Position numbers and translations under genes: made by a program. Shown here in pieces: positions 27,791-35,957 of a DNA stretch of 64,000 bases. Source of the DNA: Halorubrum ruber. Lineage in GTDB: Archaea; Halobacteriota; Halobacteria; Halobacteriales; Haloferacaceae. Positions within the stretch are counted from its first letter, which is position 1; each line of letters opens with the position of its first letter. Location of the stretch: contig NZ_CP073695.1 of the NCBI RefSeq assembly GCF_018228765.1, positions 124,001-188,000 of the forward strand, in the 5' to 3' direction. Below the pieces are notes generated by a model that was given only the letters and a program-made list of their open reading frames with translations, was not told the origin of the DNA and ran no database searches.

Positions 27791-28250
27791 TTTTCGACGA
27801 ACAACACGGCGAGCGTAGCGAGCCGTTCGTCGAAAACGGTCGCAAAAGGGATTTGAATCTGAGGACGAGCGAACGCAGTGAGCGAAGTCCTCCGGGTTCA
27901 AATCCCGCTCCGGGCGTCTTTCGCTGCCGCAAAACGAACGAGGAGCGGCAGCGACGAGTGAGTACTGCGGCAGCGAAGCGTCGAGGGATTTGAACCCTAT
28001 CAGTCGCGCGCAGCGAACGGAGTGAGCGAGCACGTCTGATTTCGGTTCAAATCCCGCTCCGGGCGTTCTGTCGACGCCGACTACGAGCGAGGAGCGGTAG
28101 CGACGAGCGAGTCCGGCGTCGACGAATACAGACGAAGGGATTTGAACCAGAGAGTGAAGCGAGCGAAGCGAGCGGAACGACCGAGGTTCAAATCCCGCTC
28201 CGGGCGTCTTTCGCTGCCGCAAAACGAACGAGGAGCGGTAGCGACGAGCG
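27791..28250 (+). repeat. Hairpin array ending in tRNA-Asp 3' tails
   Basis: Three units (27791-27916, 27917-28065, 28066-28206) plus a partial fourth. Each unit has a first hairpin (for example CGCTGCCGC with GCGGCAGCG, or GTCGACGCCG with CGGCGTCGAC), then GGGATTTGAA, a variable stem-loop, then TTCAAATCCC within a 22-25 bp copy of the tRNA-Asp 3' end (through GCTCCGGGCG). Units 2 and 4 begin with the same 20 bases. No convincing protein is encoded. Confidence 0.85.
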
Positions 28251-28254
28251 CGCC

Positions 28255-29259
28255 CTACAGGTCCAGTTCAGCCAGCAGGTCGTCGACGAGCGACTCCGTT
28301 TTCGCGTCCGGGTCCTCGTCGGTGGCGACGGGCGTCCGGCCGTCGTACGTCTCGTGGACCATGGAGACGCCCTCGGCGAGCGTGTCGAGGCCGTAGCCGC
28401 CCTCCAGCACGTACGCGTCGGCGGCGCCGACGTCGTCGGCGAGCGTCCGGATCCGATCGGTCAACAGCGCGTACCCCTCGGAGGAGACGCGCATCCGCGA
28501 GATGGGGTCGTGGCGGTGCGCGTCGAACCCCGCCGAGACGATCAGCAGGTCGGGGTCGAACCGGTCGACCGCGGGCGCGATCCCCTCGTCGACGGCGTAC
28601 AGGTAGTCGGCGTCTCCGGCGCCGGCCGCCAGCGGGAGGTTCGCGGTGGTCCCCTCGCCGTCCCCCTCGCCGGTCTCGTCGAGGTCGCCCGTGTCCGGGT
28701 ACAGCCCATCCTCGTGGATCGACGCGTAGAACACGTCGCCACGGTCGTAGAAGATGTCCTGCGTGCCGTTCCCGTGGTGGACGTCCCAGTCGAAGATCGC
28801 GACGCGGTCGGCGAGGTCCTCGTCGAGCGCGGTCTGGGCCGCGACGGCGGCGTTGTTGAAAAAGCAGAACCCCATCGCGTCGTCGGTGACGGCGTGGTGG
28901 CCCGGCGGGCGGCCGATGGCGAACGGCGTCCGTCGACCGGTCGAGCCGTCGAGCGCCTCGCGGGCGGCCCACTGGGCGAGCCCGGCGGAGGTGAGCGCAG
29001 CGTCCCACGTCCCGTCGCTGGCGACGGTGTCGGGGTCCCAGCTCCCGCCGCCGTCCGCCACGAACGACTCCAGCTCGTCGACGTAGTCGGCGTCGTGGAC
29101 CGCCGTGACCGCCGCCTTCTCCGCGGGGTCCGCCTCGACGTACTCGACGCCGTGTCGCTTCGTGAGGCCGCGGCGGATCGCGCGGAGCCGGTCCGGGTTC
29201 TCCGGGTGTCGCTCGCCGGTGTCGTGGTCGAGACACCGCTCGCTGTAGCCGAACCGCAT
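28255..29259 (-). CDS. Histone deacetylase family protein (HdaI/AcuC type)
   Basis: The 334-residue zinc hydrolase has all key motifs: the active-site pair in RPPGHHAVTDDAMGFCFFNN, zinc ligands in AIFDWDVHHGNGTQDIFY, the third ligand in SAGFDAHRHDP and the C-terminal GGYGLDTLAEG. It begins DHDTGERHPENPDRL, typical of the class. It would deacetylate lysine or small acetyl compounds. It starts at the base after the histone stop codon, so histone and deacetylase are co-transcribed, as in Haloferax (HdaI). A role in chromatin is suggested by context only. Confidence 0.85.
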   Translation of the reverse strand: MRFGYSERCLDHDTGERHPENPDRLRAIRRGLTKRHGVEYVEADPAEKAAVTAVHDADYVDELESFVADGGGSWDPDTVASDGTWDAALTSAGLAQWAAREALDGSTGRRTPFAIGRPPGHHAVTDDAMGFCFFNNAAVAAQTALDEDLADRVAIFDWDVHHGNGTQDIFYDRGDVFYASIHEDGLYPDTGDLDETGEGDGEGTTANLPLAAGAGDADYLYAVDEGIAPAVDRFDPDLLIVSAGFDAHRHDPISRMRVSSEGYALLTDRIRTLADDVGAADAYVLEGGYGLDTLAEGVSMVHETYDGRTPVATDEDPDAKTESLVDDLLAELDL

Positions 29260-29691
29260 CTACTCGAAGAGGGCGAAGTACGTCTCGATGTCCTCGGCCT
29301 GTACCGTTCGTCGGTCCGCGTGGCGGGCCAGCGTCGCGGCCGCGCTCGCGACGTTGTCGGCGTAGTCCTCTAAGATGTCGGCCAGCGCGACCCGCGCGTC
29401 GACGCCGACCCGGTACCGGTCGTCGATCCGGAGCCGAGCGATCCGGTCGATGGGCGCGACCGGCAGCGTGAGGTCTTCCCGGCTGACGACCTGCTCGACG
29501 CCGAAATCCGCGGCCATCAGCGTCTTTCGACCGTCGGCGGTCGCCCGCTCGGCCGCGTCGACGGCCAGCTCCGCGCCGTGCGACTGGATCCGTCGCGCGA
29601 GCTCCTCGGCGGCGTCCGCGCTGACGCGGAGTTCCCCCGCGTTCCGCCGGATGATCCCGTCGACCGGCGCGAACGGCAACTCGACACTCAT
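29260..29691 (-). CDS. hstA: Archaeal histone, tandem (doublet) type
   Basis: A 143-residue protein with two histone folds in one chain. Fold 1 (about 5-66) runs LPFAPVDGIIRRNAGELRVS to RKTLMAADF; fold 2 (about 75-143) runs LPVAPIDRIARLRIDDRYRV to RRTVQAEDIETYFALFE. The haloarchaeal doublet mimics a histone dimer. In several halophiles it acts more as a global regulator than as a genome-wide packager. ATG 29691 fits the usual N-terminus (MSVELPFAP); the frame extends to 29739 without family sequence. It is upstream of, and adjacent to, the HDAC gene. Confidence 0.88.
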   Translation of the reverse strand: MSVELPFAPVDGIIRRNAGELRVSADAAEELARRIQSHGAELAVDAAERATADGRKTLMAADFGVEQVVSREDLTLPVAPIDRIARLRIDDRYRVGVDARVALADILEDYADNVASAAATLARHADRRTVQAEDIETYFALFE

Positions 29692-29788
29692 ACACACAGA
29701 CGCGTCCGTGTATCGTATAACGCTTTCCGTTAGCCGCATCCCCGCCGGATCCGGACGGGGACCGCCGGGGCCAGAAGACGCGTCCGCC

Positions 29789-31291
29789 TCAGAACACGTC
29801 GTCCGCGTCGATGGTGCCGTCTCGCTCCGGCCCGCGGACCGTTACCTCCTCGCCGAGCCGGAGGCTCGCGTCGGTGTCGACCGTCCTCGTCCGCTGGCCG
29901 TCGTCGAGGACGACCGGGTCGCCGGTCTGGACGACCGTCCCGGTGAACTCGACGTCCTCGCCCGACGCCTCCGCCGTCGCGGCCGCGGCGCCGCCGCTCG
30001 CGCTCCCCGCTTCGCCCTCGCCGCTCTCGCCGGCGACGGCCTCGGCGGCCGCCTTCCGTCCGTCCTCGGCGAAGGCGCCGAGACCGGTCTCGTCCGCGTC
30101 GCGGTCGTCGCTCCCGCCGGCCTCGTTGCCTCCAGCGGCGCTCGCGGCCGACGCCCCGTCCGCGACGCCGGCCGCCGCGTCGCTCCCCTCGTCGAGGACG
30201 GTGACGGTCGAGCGCCAGTTCGCGGACGCCTCGAGGTCGTCCTGCCAGCCGTCCTGGATCTCGACGTCGGTGAAGACGACGCGGTCGGCGAGGTCGATCT
30301 CGCGGTCGGCCTTGTCGCCCCACAGCGCGACGCGGATCTCGCCCGTCTCGTCTTTGATCCGGACGTTGCGCACCTGCCCCTCGCTGCCGTCGTCGCGGTC
30401 GAAGGTGCGCACCGGGTCCGTCTCGATGACGCCGCCGCCGACGTCGACGGTTTCGCCGATCTCCAGGTCGGCGATGTCCGTCGTCTCCGGGACGTACTCG
30501 ACGTCCTCGTCGACGCGCTCGACGGTGCCGCGGTCGCCGACGTGGAGCTCCAAGTCCCCGTCGCGCTCGCGGACGTAGCCGTCGCCGACCTCGACGACCT
30601 CGCCGGCCTCGAACTCCTCGGCGAGGTCGGCCTTGCCGTCCCACAGCGTTACGCGCACGCGCCCCGTCTCGTCGCCGACGGTGAGGTTCGCTACGCGCCC
30701 CTCGCTGCCGTCGTCGCGGTCGAACGTCCGGATCGAGTCAGTGTCGAGCACCTGTCCGACGAGGTTGACGTCGGAGGCGCCGAGCGTGAGGTCCTCGACG
30801 CGGTAGGTGTCGAGTACCTGCACGTCGACCTCGGCGTCCTCGTCGGGTTCGACCTTGTCCGCGCTCACTTCGAGCCCGCTGTACCCCTCCTTCGGGCGGC
30901 CCATGACGCGGAGCACCTGTCCGACCTCCAACTGCTCCTCGGCGGCGGCAGCCATCTCGTCCCACAGCGCGACCCGGACAGAGCCCGAGGCGTCCGCGAC
31001 GTCGATGTTACACACGCGGCCCTCCTCGGCCTCCTCGTCGTCGCGCTCGAAGGTTTTGACCTCGCCGATGGCGGTCACCTTGCCGAGGAACTTCACGTCG
31101 TTCATCCCCGGCTCGATGTCGGCGATGGTGTCGGCCTCCTCGTCGCGCAGCTCGTGCGCGATGAGCATCGCGGCGGTCTCCTCGTCGGCGAGCCCGCCCA
31201 TCTGCTCGACTTTGTCCTCGACAGCGGCCTCGAACTCCTCGAACTCGACATCCGTGTCGAGGTCCTCGTACACCTCCTCTATGGCTCCCAT
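29789..31291 (-). CDS. rpa2: Replication protein A, large OB-fold subunit (RPA2-like)
   Basis: A 500-residue single-stranded DNA-binding protein. Three OB folds are recognisable by repeated strand patterns: residues about 60-150 (VKFLGKVTAIGEVKTFERDD, RVALWDEM), 170-265 (VNLVGQVLDTDSIRTFDRDD, RVTLWDGKADL) and 280-375 (VIETDPVRTFDRDD, RVALWGDKA). A low-complexity Ala/Gly/Asp linker and a small C-terminal beta domain follow. This matches the stand-alone essential RPA2 of Haloferax, which also lies beside the histone gene. It protects ssDNA in replication and repair. ATG 31291 has a CGCTTATCT box about 30 bp upstream. Confidence 0.85.
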   Translation of the reverse strand: MGAIEEVYEDLDTDVEFEEFEAAVEDKVEQMGGLADEETAAMLIAHELRDEEADTIADIEPGMNDVKFLGKVTAIGEVKTFERDDEEAEEGRVCNIDVADASGSVRVALWDEMAAAAEEQLEVGQVLRVMGRPKEGYSGLEVSADKVEPDEDAEVDVQVLDTYRVEDLTLGASDVNLVGQVLDTDSIRTFDRDDGSEGRVANLTVGDETGRVRVTLWDGKADLAEEFEAGEVVEVGDGYVRERDGDLELHVGDRGTVERVDEDVEYVPETTDIADLEIGETVDVGGGVIETDPVRTFDRDDGSEGQVRNVRIKDETGEIRVALWGDKADREIDLADRVVFTDVEIQDGWQDDLEASANWRSTVTVLDEGSDAAAGVADGASAASAAGGNEAGGSDDRDADETGLGAFAEDGRKAAAEAVAGESGEGEAGSASGGAAAATAEASGEDVEFTGTVVQTGDPVVLDDGQRTRTVDTDASLRLGEEVTVRGPERDGTIDADDVF

Positions 31292-31577
31292 ACGCGTACC
31301 TCCGTACTCTGTGAGTTCGTAGATAAGCGTTGCCGTCGGTCCGGGCTCGCGCCGGAGTCCGCCCGACCTGCGGAGCGACCGGTTCGGGTCGCGGTCGCGG
31401 CTCGAAGGCGTCTCATAGAGGCGCATGGGGCCCGTTGGTACAAAAGGTGTTCATCCCGCGCCGCGAGTGCGCGTTCGTCTACTCCACCCTTCGTCCCGCG
31501 CCGCGTGCGTGCGGACCGCAGGCACGCGGCCGCCGGACCGTAACCGTCTTAAGTTCTACCGCGGTACGTGGAGATGA

Positions 31578-31650
31578 GTCCTGGTAGGGTAGTGGACTAT
31601 CCTCTTGGCTTGCGGAGCCAGGGACCGGAGTTCAAATCTCCGTCAGGACG
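31578..31650 (+). tRNA. tRNA-Arg (GCG)
   Basis: 73 nt. The acceptor GTCCTGG pairs with TCAGGAC (one G.T), discriminator G. The anticodon loop TTGCGGA gives GCG (Arg, CGC codons). The T arm is CGGAG-TTCAAAT-CTCCG. CCA is not encoded. A TATA-like CTTAAG lies about 30 bp upstream (31548-31553). It is followed by its own hairpin array. Confidence 0.92.
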
Positions 31651-31883
31651 CTCACTTTGCGGCTGCCTCGCTTCGCTCGGCAGCCGCTGCGTTCGGTCCT
31701 GACTTGCCTCACGCTCGCTTCGCTCGCGTGAGACTCCGTCAGGACGTTTCTTTTAACACAACGCTGCGAGCGTAGCGAGCAGCACGTGCTGAAAGAAACT
31801 CCGCGGAGATTTGAGCAGGAAAGTCGCAGCGGCCGAGCGAAGCGAGGCCGACCGTCTTTCCGAGTTCAAATCTCCGTCAGGAC
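31651..31883 (+). repeat. Hairpin array ending in tRNA-Arg 3' tails
   Basis: Two units. 31651-31746 has hairpins CGGCTGCC / GGCAGCCG and TCACGC / GCGTGA and ends in the last 13 bases of tRNA-Arg (CTCCGTCAGGACG). 31747-31883 has a CGCTGC / GCAGC hairpin, then GAGATTTGA, a stem-loop, and GAGTTCAAATCTCC leading into the same tail (23 bp copied). The design is the same as after tRNA-Asp, but with this tRNA's own sequence. Confidence 0.82.
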
Positions 31884-31959
31884 GTTCTTTAGTCATAATC
31901 TCACGACGATTGCGAGCAGTGTGTCGGTCCTACGCGACACGTTAGGTGATGTTGGTTGT

Positions 31960-32220
31960 GCGGTGGCGCGCGCCTCCGAGCGGCCGTTTTTAAACGGCCG
32001 CGAGGAGCGCGTGCGAGGGAGTCGGTGGTTCGGAGCAACGCGGAGGACCACCGACGAGGCTGGGGAGGTGTGAGGTGCTGTGCGGAGCGGTGCGGGGTGG
32101 GACTCAAAGGGGCAGCCGGGAGGTGGGCGCAGGCGACGTAAGCACTGGCGGGAGTGAGCGAAGCGAACGACCGAAGCGCGCAACGAGCGTGCGCCCACCT
32201 CCCGGCTGGGGCTTTGGCGG
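31960..32220 (+). ncRNA. Structured RNA element, copy C
   Basis: Helix 1 has GCGCGCG / CGCGTGC, a bulged C, CTCC / GGAG, tandem GA and the hairpin CGGCCGTTT-TT-AAACGGCCG (31981-32000). Helix 2 is GTCGGTGGT with ACCACCGAC (32021-32029 with 32047-32055). Helix 3 is a perfect 19 bp stem (32113-32131 with 32190-32208) on the conserved base. There is no clear TATA box just upstream, unlike copies A, B and D, so this copy may be silent or read through from tRNA-Arg. Confidence 0.68.
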
Positions 32221-32425
32221 TGTCCGCCGCCGATCCGTAGTTGATTATTTATACGCGAGTGACTGATGATTTGGCTGTGTAGGCCGTCGATTTGTGGTCA
32301 ACTATTTATAAGTGTCCGGCTGGAGGTTAGGCGGCCGTCATCGCCGCTCCTCGGTCCGTTATTTATAAGCGAGGTGTCGGAGATTGAGCGGAAGTCACCG
32401 AACCGATATCAACTATTTATAAATG
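32221..32425 (+). repeat. Degenerate 57-57-54 bp TATA modules after RNA element copy C
   Basis: TATTTATA words occur at 32246, 32303, 32360 and 32414, that is spacings of 57, 57 and 54 bp. Between them lie partly conserved blocks (a CTG-GG-G-TT-GGCGG-like start and CCGAT before the TATA). No gene is seen here. Confidence 0.65.
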
Positions 32426-32491
32426 ACCGACCGCCAGTGCGACGCACCGTACCCTCGCTTAGTAGCCGACCCGAACCACCCACTCTACGTC

Positions 32492-34348
32492 TTAATCGTG
32501 CGGGTGGAAGCGGTCCATCGCTTGGCGGACCGCGTCGGTGTCGCCGATGAACGTCACGTGGTCGCCGATTTCGAGGACGGTGTCCGCGGAGGGGACGTGG
32601 TTCTCGCCGTCGCGGCTGACGACGGCGACGAAGGTGCCGTCGGGGATCTGCGCGTTGAGGTCGCGGATCGTCTTGCCCGCGAACTCCTTCGAGGTCACCT
32701 CGACCTCTTGGACGTCGTGGCTGTCGCCGAGCTCATTCATCCAGTGGGTGAGCGCGGGTCGCTCGATCTCGTCGTCGATGGCGACCGCGGTCGCCGTCGA
32801 GGCGTCGATGCCGGTGACGCCGATGCTGTCGAAGGCGTCGACGTTGTCCGGGTCGTTCACCCGCGAGTACACCGAGGCGACGTCGAACTTGGTGATCGCG
32901 AGCTGGCACGCGAGGAGGTTGATGTCGTCGTCGCTCGTCGTCGTGATGAACCGCTTGGCGTCCTCGATGTGGGCGCCGCGCAGCGTCTCCGTGTCACTGC
33001 CGTCCCCCTCGTAGACGGTGTACCCCTCCGAGCGCGCGCGCTCGGCGACGTCCGGGTCCGACTCGACGACCACGACGTACTCGCCCCTGTTCTCCAGTCG
33101 CGTGGCGAGCGCCTGACCGACCCGACCCCCGCCGATGATTATCGTACGCATTGGTGACACTCCGAGGAACTCTCCGATCTGCCGCGCGAGCCCCGCCTCG
33201 ACGAGGACCGTCGCGAAGATGACCGCGAACACCGTGCCGACGAGCAGTTCGCCGGCGGCGATACTGCCCGCGAGCTCCAACTCGATGGCGAACAGCGTCG
33301 CCACGCTCGCCGGGATGATCCCCCGCGGTCCGACGCTCGCGATGAACAGCCGCTCCGGCCGGGTGAACCGCTCGACGCCAACGGTCGCGAGGAACGCCCC
33401 CAGCGGCCGGAGAACGAGCATGATGACGGCGACGAGCGCGACCACGCCGAGGCCGAGCCCCGCGATCGCCTCGACGTCGATCAGCGCCGCGAGCGAGATG
33501 AACACGAACGAGAGGACGATCGAAGTGGTGTTCTCCGCGAACTTCTCTATCTCCTCGCGGTTGTCGATCCCGAGGTTCCCGAGGAGGATCCCGCTCGTCG
33601 CCGCCGCCGCGATGCCAGCCTCCGCGGCGACGGCCTCCGCGGCCGCGAACGACCCGATCGCGGCCGACAACACGAGGAACTGCGACGCCTGCACGTCGCG
33701 TTCGGGGACGAGGTCGCTCTCCAGCAACACGTAGATGATGACGGTGGCGAGCAGCCCCGCGGCGACGCCGACGCCGAACCGCTGGAGGAAGGATAGCACC
33801 GTCGCGGGGACGCCGAGGTCGTCGAGCAGCAGCGTCTCGAAGATGACGACCGCGACGATCGCGGCCGTCACGTCGTTGACGATCCCCTCCGTCTCCAGCG
33901 CGGTCGCGACGTGGTCCCGGACCCGGACCACGTTGAGGATCGGCGTGATGACGGTCGGCCCGGTCGCCACCAGCAGCGCGCCGATCAGCAGTGCGATTTC
34001 CCACGTGCCGTCGGTGAACGCGCGGACCGCCGCCGCGGTGCCGAGGAACATCACGACCGCGCTGATCGTCACCAGCCGGAGCGACACCGTCGACGCGCGC
34101 CGGATCCGGTCGAACTGAAGCGCGAACGCCCCCTCGAAGACGATGATCGCGACGCTGAGCCCGACGATGATCTCCAGTCCGTCGCCGAACGTCTCCAGCG
34201 TGACCAGCCCCAGCAGCTCGGGTCCCAACACCACCCCGATCGCGAGGTAGAAGATGACGCTCGGCACCCGGAGCCGGTGAGCGAGGAGCTGGACCGCGAG
34301 CCCCGACACGAGTACCACCGCGATCACCGGCAGCAGGCTACTGGACAC
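32492..34348 (-). CDS. Cation:proton antiporter with TrkA (RCK) domains
   Basis: About 618 residues. The N-terminal about 400 residues form a CPA-type (NhaP/KefB-like) antiporter with some 12 helices, including ALLVATGPTVITPIL, EGIVNDVTAAIVAVVIFE and VGPRGIIPASVATL. A TrkA-N Rossmann domain follows (TIIIGGGRVGQALATRLENRG, then VVVESD), and then TrkA-C (DGTFVAVVSRDGENHVP). The fused cytoplasmic domains suggest gating by NAD(H) or nucleotides. A role in Na+ or K+ export and pH homeostasis is expected for a halophile; the ion is not determined. GTG 34348 is a judgement, since the open frame continues to 34456. Confidence 0.82.
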   Translation of the reverse strand: MSSSLLPVIAVVLVSGLAVQLLAHRLRVPSVIFYLAIGVVLGPELLGLVTLETFGDGLEIIVGLSVAIIVFEGAFALQFDRIRRASTVSLRLVTISAVVMFLGTAAAVRAFTDGTWEIALLIGALLVATGPTVITPILNVVRVRDHVATALETEGIVNDVTAAIVAVVIFETLLLDDLGVPATVLSFLQRFGVGVAAGLLATVIIYVLLESDLVPERDVQASQFLVLSAAIGSFAAAEAVAAEAGIAAAATSGILLGNLGIDNREEIEKFAENTTSIVLSFVFISLAALIDVEAIAGLGLGVVALVAVIMLVLRPLGAFLATVGVERFTRPERLFIASVGPRGIIPASVATLFAIELELAGSIAAGELLVGTVFAVIFATVLVEAGLARQIGEFLGVSPMRTIIIGGGRVGQALATRLENRGEYVVVVESDPDVAERARSEGYTVYEGDGSDTETLRGAHIEDAKRFITTTSDDDINLLACQLAITKFDVASVYSRVNDPDNVDAFDSIGVTGIDASTATAVAIDDEIERPALTHWMNELGDSHDVQEVEVTSKEFAGKTIRDLNAQIPDGTFVAVVSRDGENHVPSADTVLEIGDHVTFIGDTDAVRQAMDRFHPHD

Positions 34349-34788
34349 GTCTACCGGATATACGCGCCCCGTCTCCCTTAGTGTACTGGTGGGCGTGCCG
34401 GTCGGCCGGACCGGGGCGACAGGGAAAGCACGGTATTGTATCACACACACAAACAACTATTAATTCGGTTCCGTTACTCGGTGGTACCACGCCCGGCTGG
34501 TCCCCCACCGCCGGGTCGAACCCATGACCGTCCGCGACCCCATCCCCACGTTCGCCCCCCGCCGGAGCGTCCGGAAACGGGCCCGCGGACCGGTCGCCGC
34601 TCTCCTCGGCGCCGTCGCCGCGTGACCCCCGACGCGGGGACGGCCGACTCGTCCGCCGTGACGAGCGCCGTCTTCTCCCGACGCCCCGAGACCCCGCTCC
34701 GCCGTCAGTGTCCCGCTGCGCGCGGGCAGAGGCGGCCGAACCGACACCCTGCGAGGCGTCCGCCTCGCACCGCACCCACGATCCGACG
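34349..34788. other. Intergenic region, no clear gene
   Basis: An AT-rich block (34435-34465) with CA/TG repeats and ACTATTAAT could hold promoters for either side. A 33-codon frame, 34524-34625 on plus (MTVRDPIPTFAPRRSVRKRA...), ends in an Ala/Leu tail; I cannot support it as a real gene. The rest holds nothing I recognise. Confidence 0.35.
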
Positions 34789-35076
34789 ATGAACGCAGAC
34801 CGATCCCCCTCCAGACGCACCGACCACCCCGACTACCCCGACCCGAACGCGGGCCCGCACCCGGCCGAACCGCTCCCGTCGCGCGGCGCGATGATCGCCT
34901 TCGCGGCGCTGCCGGTAATGACGATCGCGGTCCTCTCGTTCCCGGTCGCCGCCGCGGTCGCGCTGGCGGCCCTCTGCGGCGCCGTCGCCGGCGCGGCGCT
35001 TCACCGACGGCACCCGAGCGCGGTCGACCGGACGTTCCGCCTGCCGGACGACGACGGCACCGTCCGAGAGGCCTGA
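34789..35076 (+). CDS. Small membrane protein, unknown
   Basis: 95 residues from ATG 34789. A Pro/Asp-rich N-terminus (PDYPDPNAGPHPAEPLPSRG) is followed by one or two membrane helices (about 36-72, MIAFAALPVMTIAVLSF and an Ala-rich second half) and a charged tail ending REA. The layout resembles small haloarchaeal membrane proteins of unknown role. The start is chosen at the first ATG after low-complexity sequence; the frame is open to 34708. It is probably a single gene. Confidence 0.5.
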   Translation: MNADRSPSRRTDHPDYPDPNAGPHPAEPLPSRGAMIAFAALPVMTIAVLSFPVAAAVALAALCGAVAGAALHRRHPSAVDRTFRLPDDDGTVREA

Positions 35077-35111
35077 CGTATCCGGCGCGGGCGAGTGCCT
35101 CCGCCTCCTCT

Positions 35112-35159
35112 CCGCTGACCTTCCCCTCCACTTCCCCGCTGACCTTCCCCTCCACTTCC
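35112..35159. repeat. 24 bp tandem duplication
   Basis: The pyrimidine-rich unit CCGCTGACCTTCCCCTCCAC plus four bases occurs twice in tandem, just before the gene at 35221. Confidence 0.85.
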
Positions 35160-35220
35160 CCCACCGCTTTCCCGACCCCAGAACTCGCCATTTATCACTC
35201 GCCGCCGCCGACCGCGAGGC

Positions 35221-35916
35221 GTGACCGACCGCGACTCCGCTCCGGACCGAGGCGCGCGCGACGCCCTCTCCGCGTCAGTCGCGATCACCGCCGGCGCCGC
35301 GCTGTTCAACGAGGGGCAGTTCCTCGCGGCCCGCGACGTCTGGGAAGGTGAACGACAGCCATCGGACGGCGACGATAGCGACGCCGACAGTGACACTCCC
35401 GACGACGTCGAGCGACTGCTCCGGGGGCTGGCCGCGACCGCGGCGGCGACGCACCGCGCGAGCGACGGCGACCGCTCCGGGGCGGCGGAGCGCGCGGACA
35501 ACGCCGTCGCGGCGCTGGCGAATATCTCCGATCCGCGCGGAGTCGAGCTGGGGCCCGTCCGGGAGTGGGCGGAGCGGCTCGCTGCGACCCCGGGAGACAC
35601 GGGAGACACGGACGCGGCGACCGCGCCGCGGATCCGGATCGACGACGAGACGCCGACGTTCGACGACCTGTCGCTCGCCGCGGCCGGGGTCGCGGCGCCG
35701 GCGCTGGCGAGGGGGGGCGAGCCGGGCGACGCAGCGGTACTCGCGACCGCGGCGGAGTTCGCTCGCGAGGAGCGGGGGACTGGACGGACCGAGTTCGCGG
35801 AACTGCTGTTCGCGTACCTCCGGGCGCCGGATGCGCGGCCGCAGGTGGCCGCGCGGCTGGGCGATCACGTCGAGCGCGAGGCGCGGAAGCGGCGCGACGT
35901 CGACGGCCTGTTTTAG
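35221..35916 (+). CDS. DUF309 family protein
   Basis: A 231-residue protein from GTG 35221. The segment ALFNEGQFLAARDVWEGE (27-44) matches the DUF309 signature (FN-G-Y--AH-VWE), with the usual His replaced by Arg. A helical middle (LLRGLAATAAATHRASDG) and a haloarchaeal C-terminal extension follow. The function of the family is unknown. A CATTTATCAC box lies about 25-30 bp upstream, consistent with a leaderless GTG start. Confidence 0.68.
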   Translation: MTDRDSAPDRGARDALSASVAITAGAALFNEGQFLAARDVWEGERQPSDGDDSDADSDTPDDVERLLRGLAATAAATHRASDGDRSGAAERADNAVAALANISDPRGVELGPVREWAERLAATPGDTGDTDAATAPRIRIDDETPTFDDLSLAAAGVAAPALARGGEPGDAAVLATAAEFAREERGTGRTEFAELLFAYLRAPDARPQVAARLGDHVEREARKRRDVDGLF

Positions 35917-35957
35917 CCGATTCGGCCCGAGAAGCGGGCAACGGCCCGTCGAGCCGG

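Noticed and set aside
27791-28206. CRISPR array
   Set aside because: Repeats are tRNA 3' ends of 22-25 bp with structured spacers of about 100-125 bp and uneven length; no cas genes are present.
27740-28222. 160-residue frame across the tRNA-Asp tail array
   Set aside because: Its repeated peptide comes from the repeated tRNA tail; no start or ribosome site supports it.
6489-32220. RNase P RNA, SRP RNA or H/ACA RNA for the four-copy elements
   Set aside because: There are four copies in 64 kb, and the conserved core words of RNase P and SRP RNA are absent; no ACA box or K-turn pocket of an H/ACA guide fits.
34460-35191. 243-residue minus-strand frame
   Set aside because: Arg/Gly-rich antisense to the small membrane protein and to pyrimidine-rich repeats.
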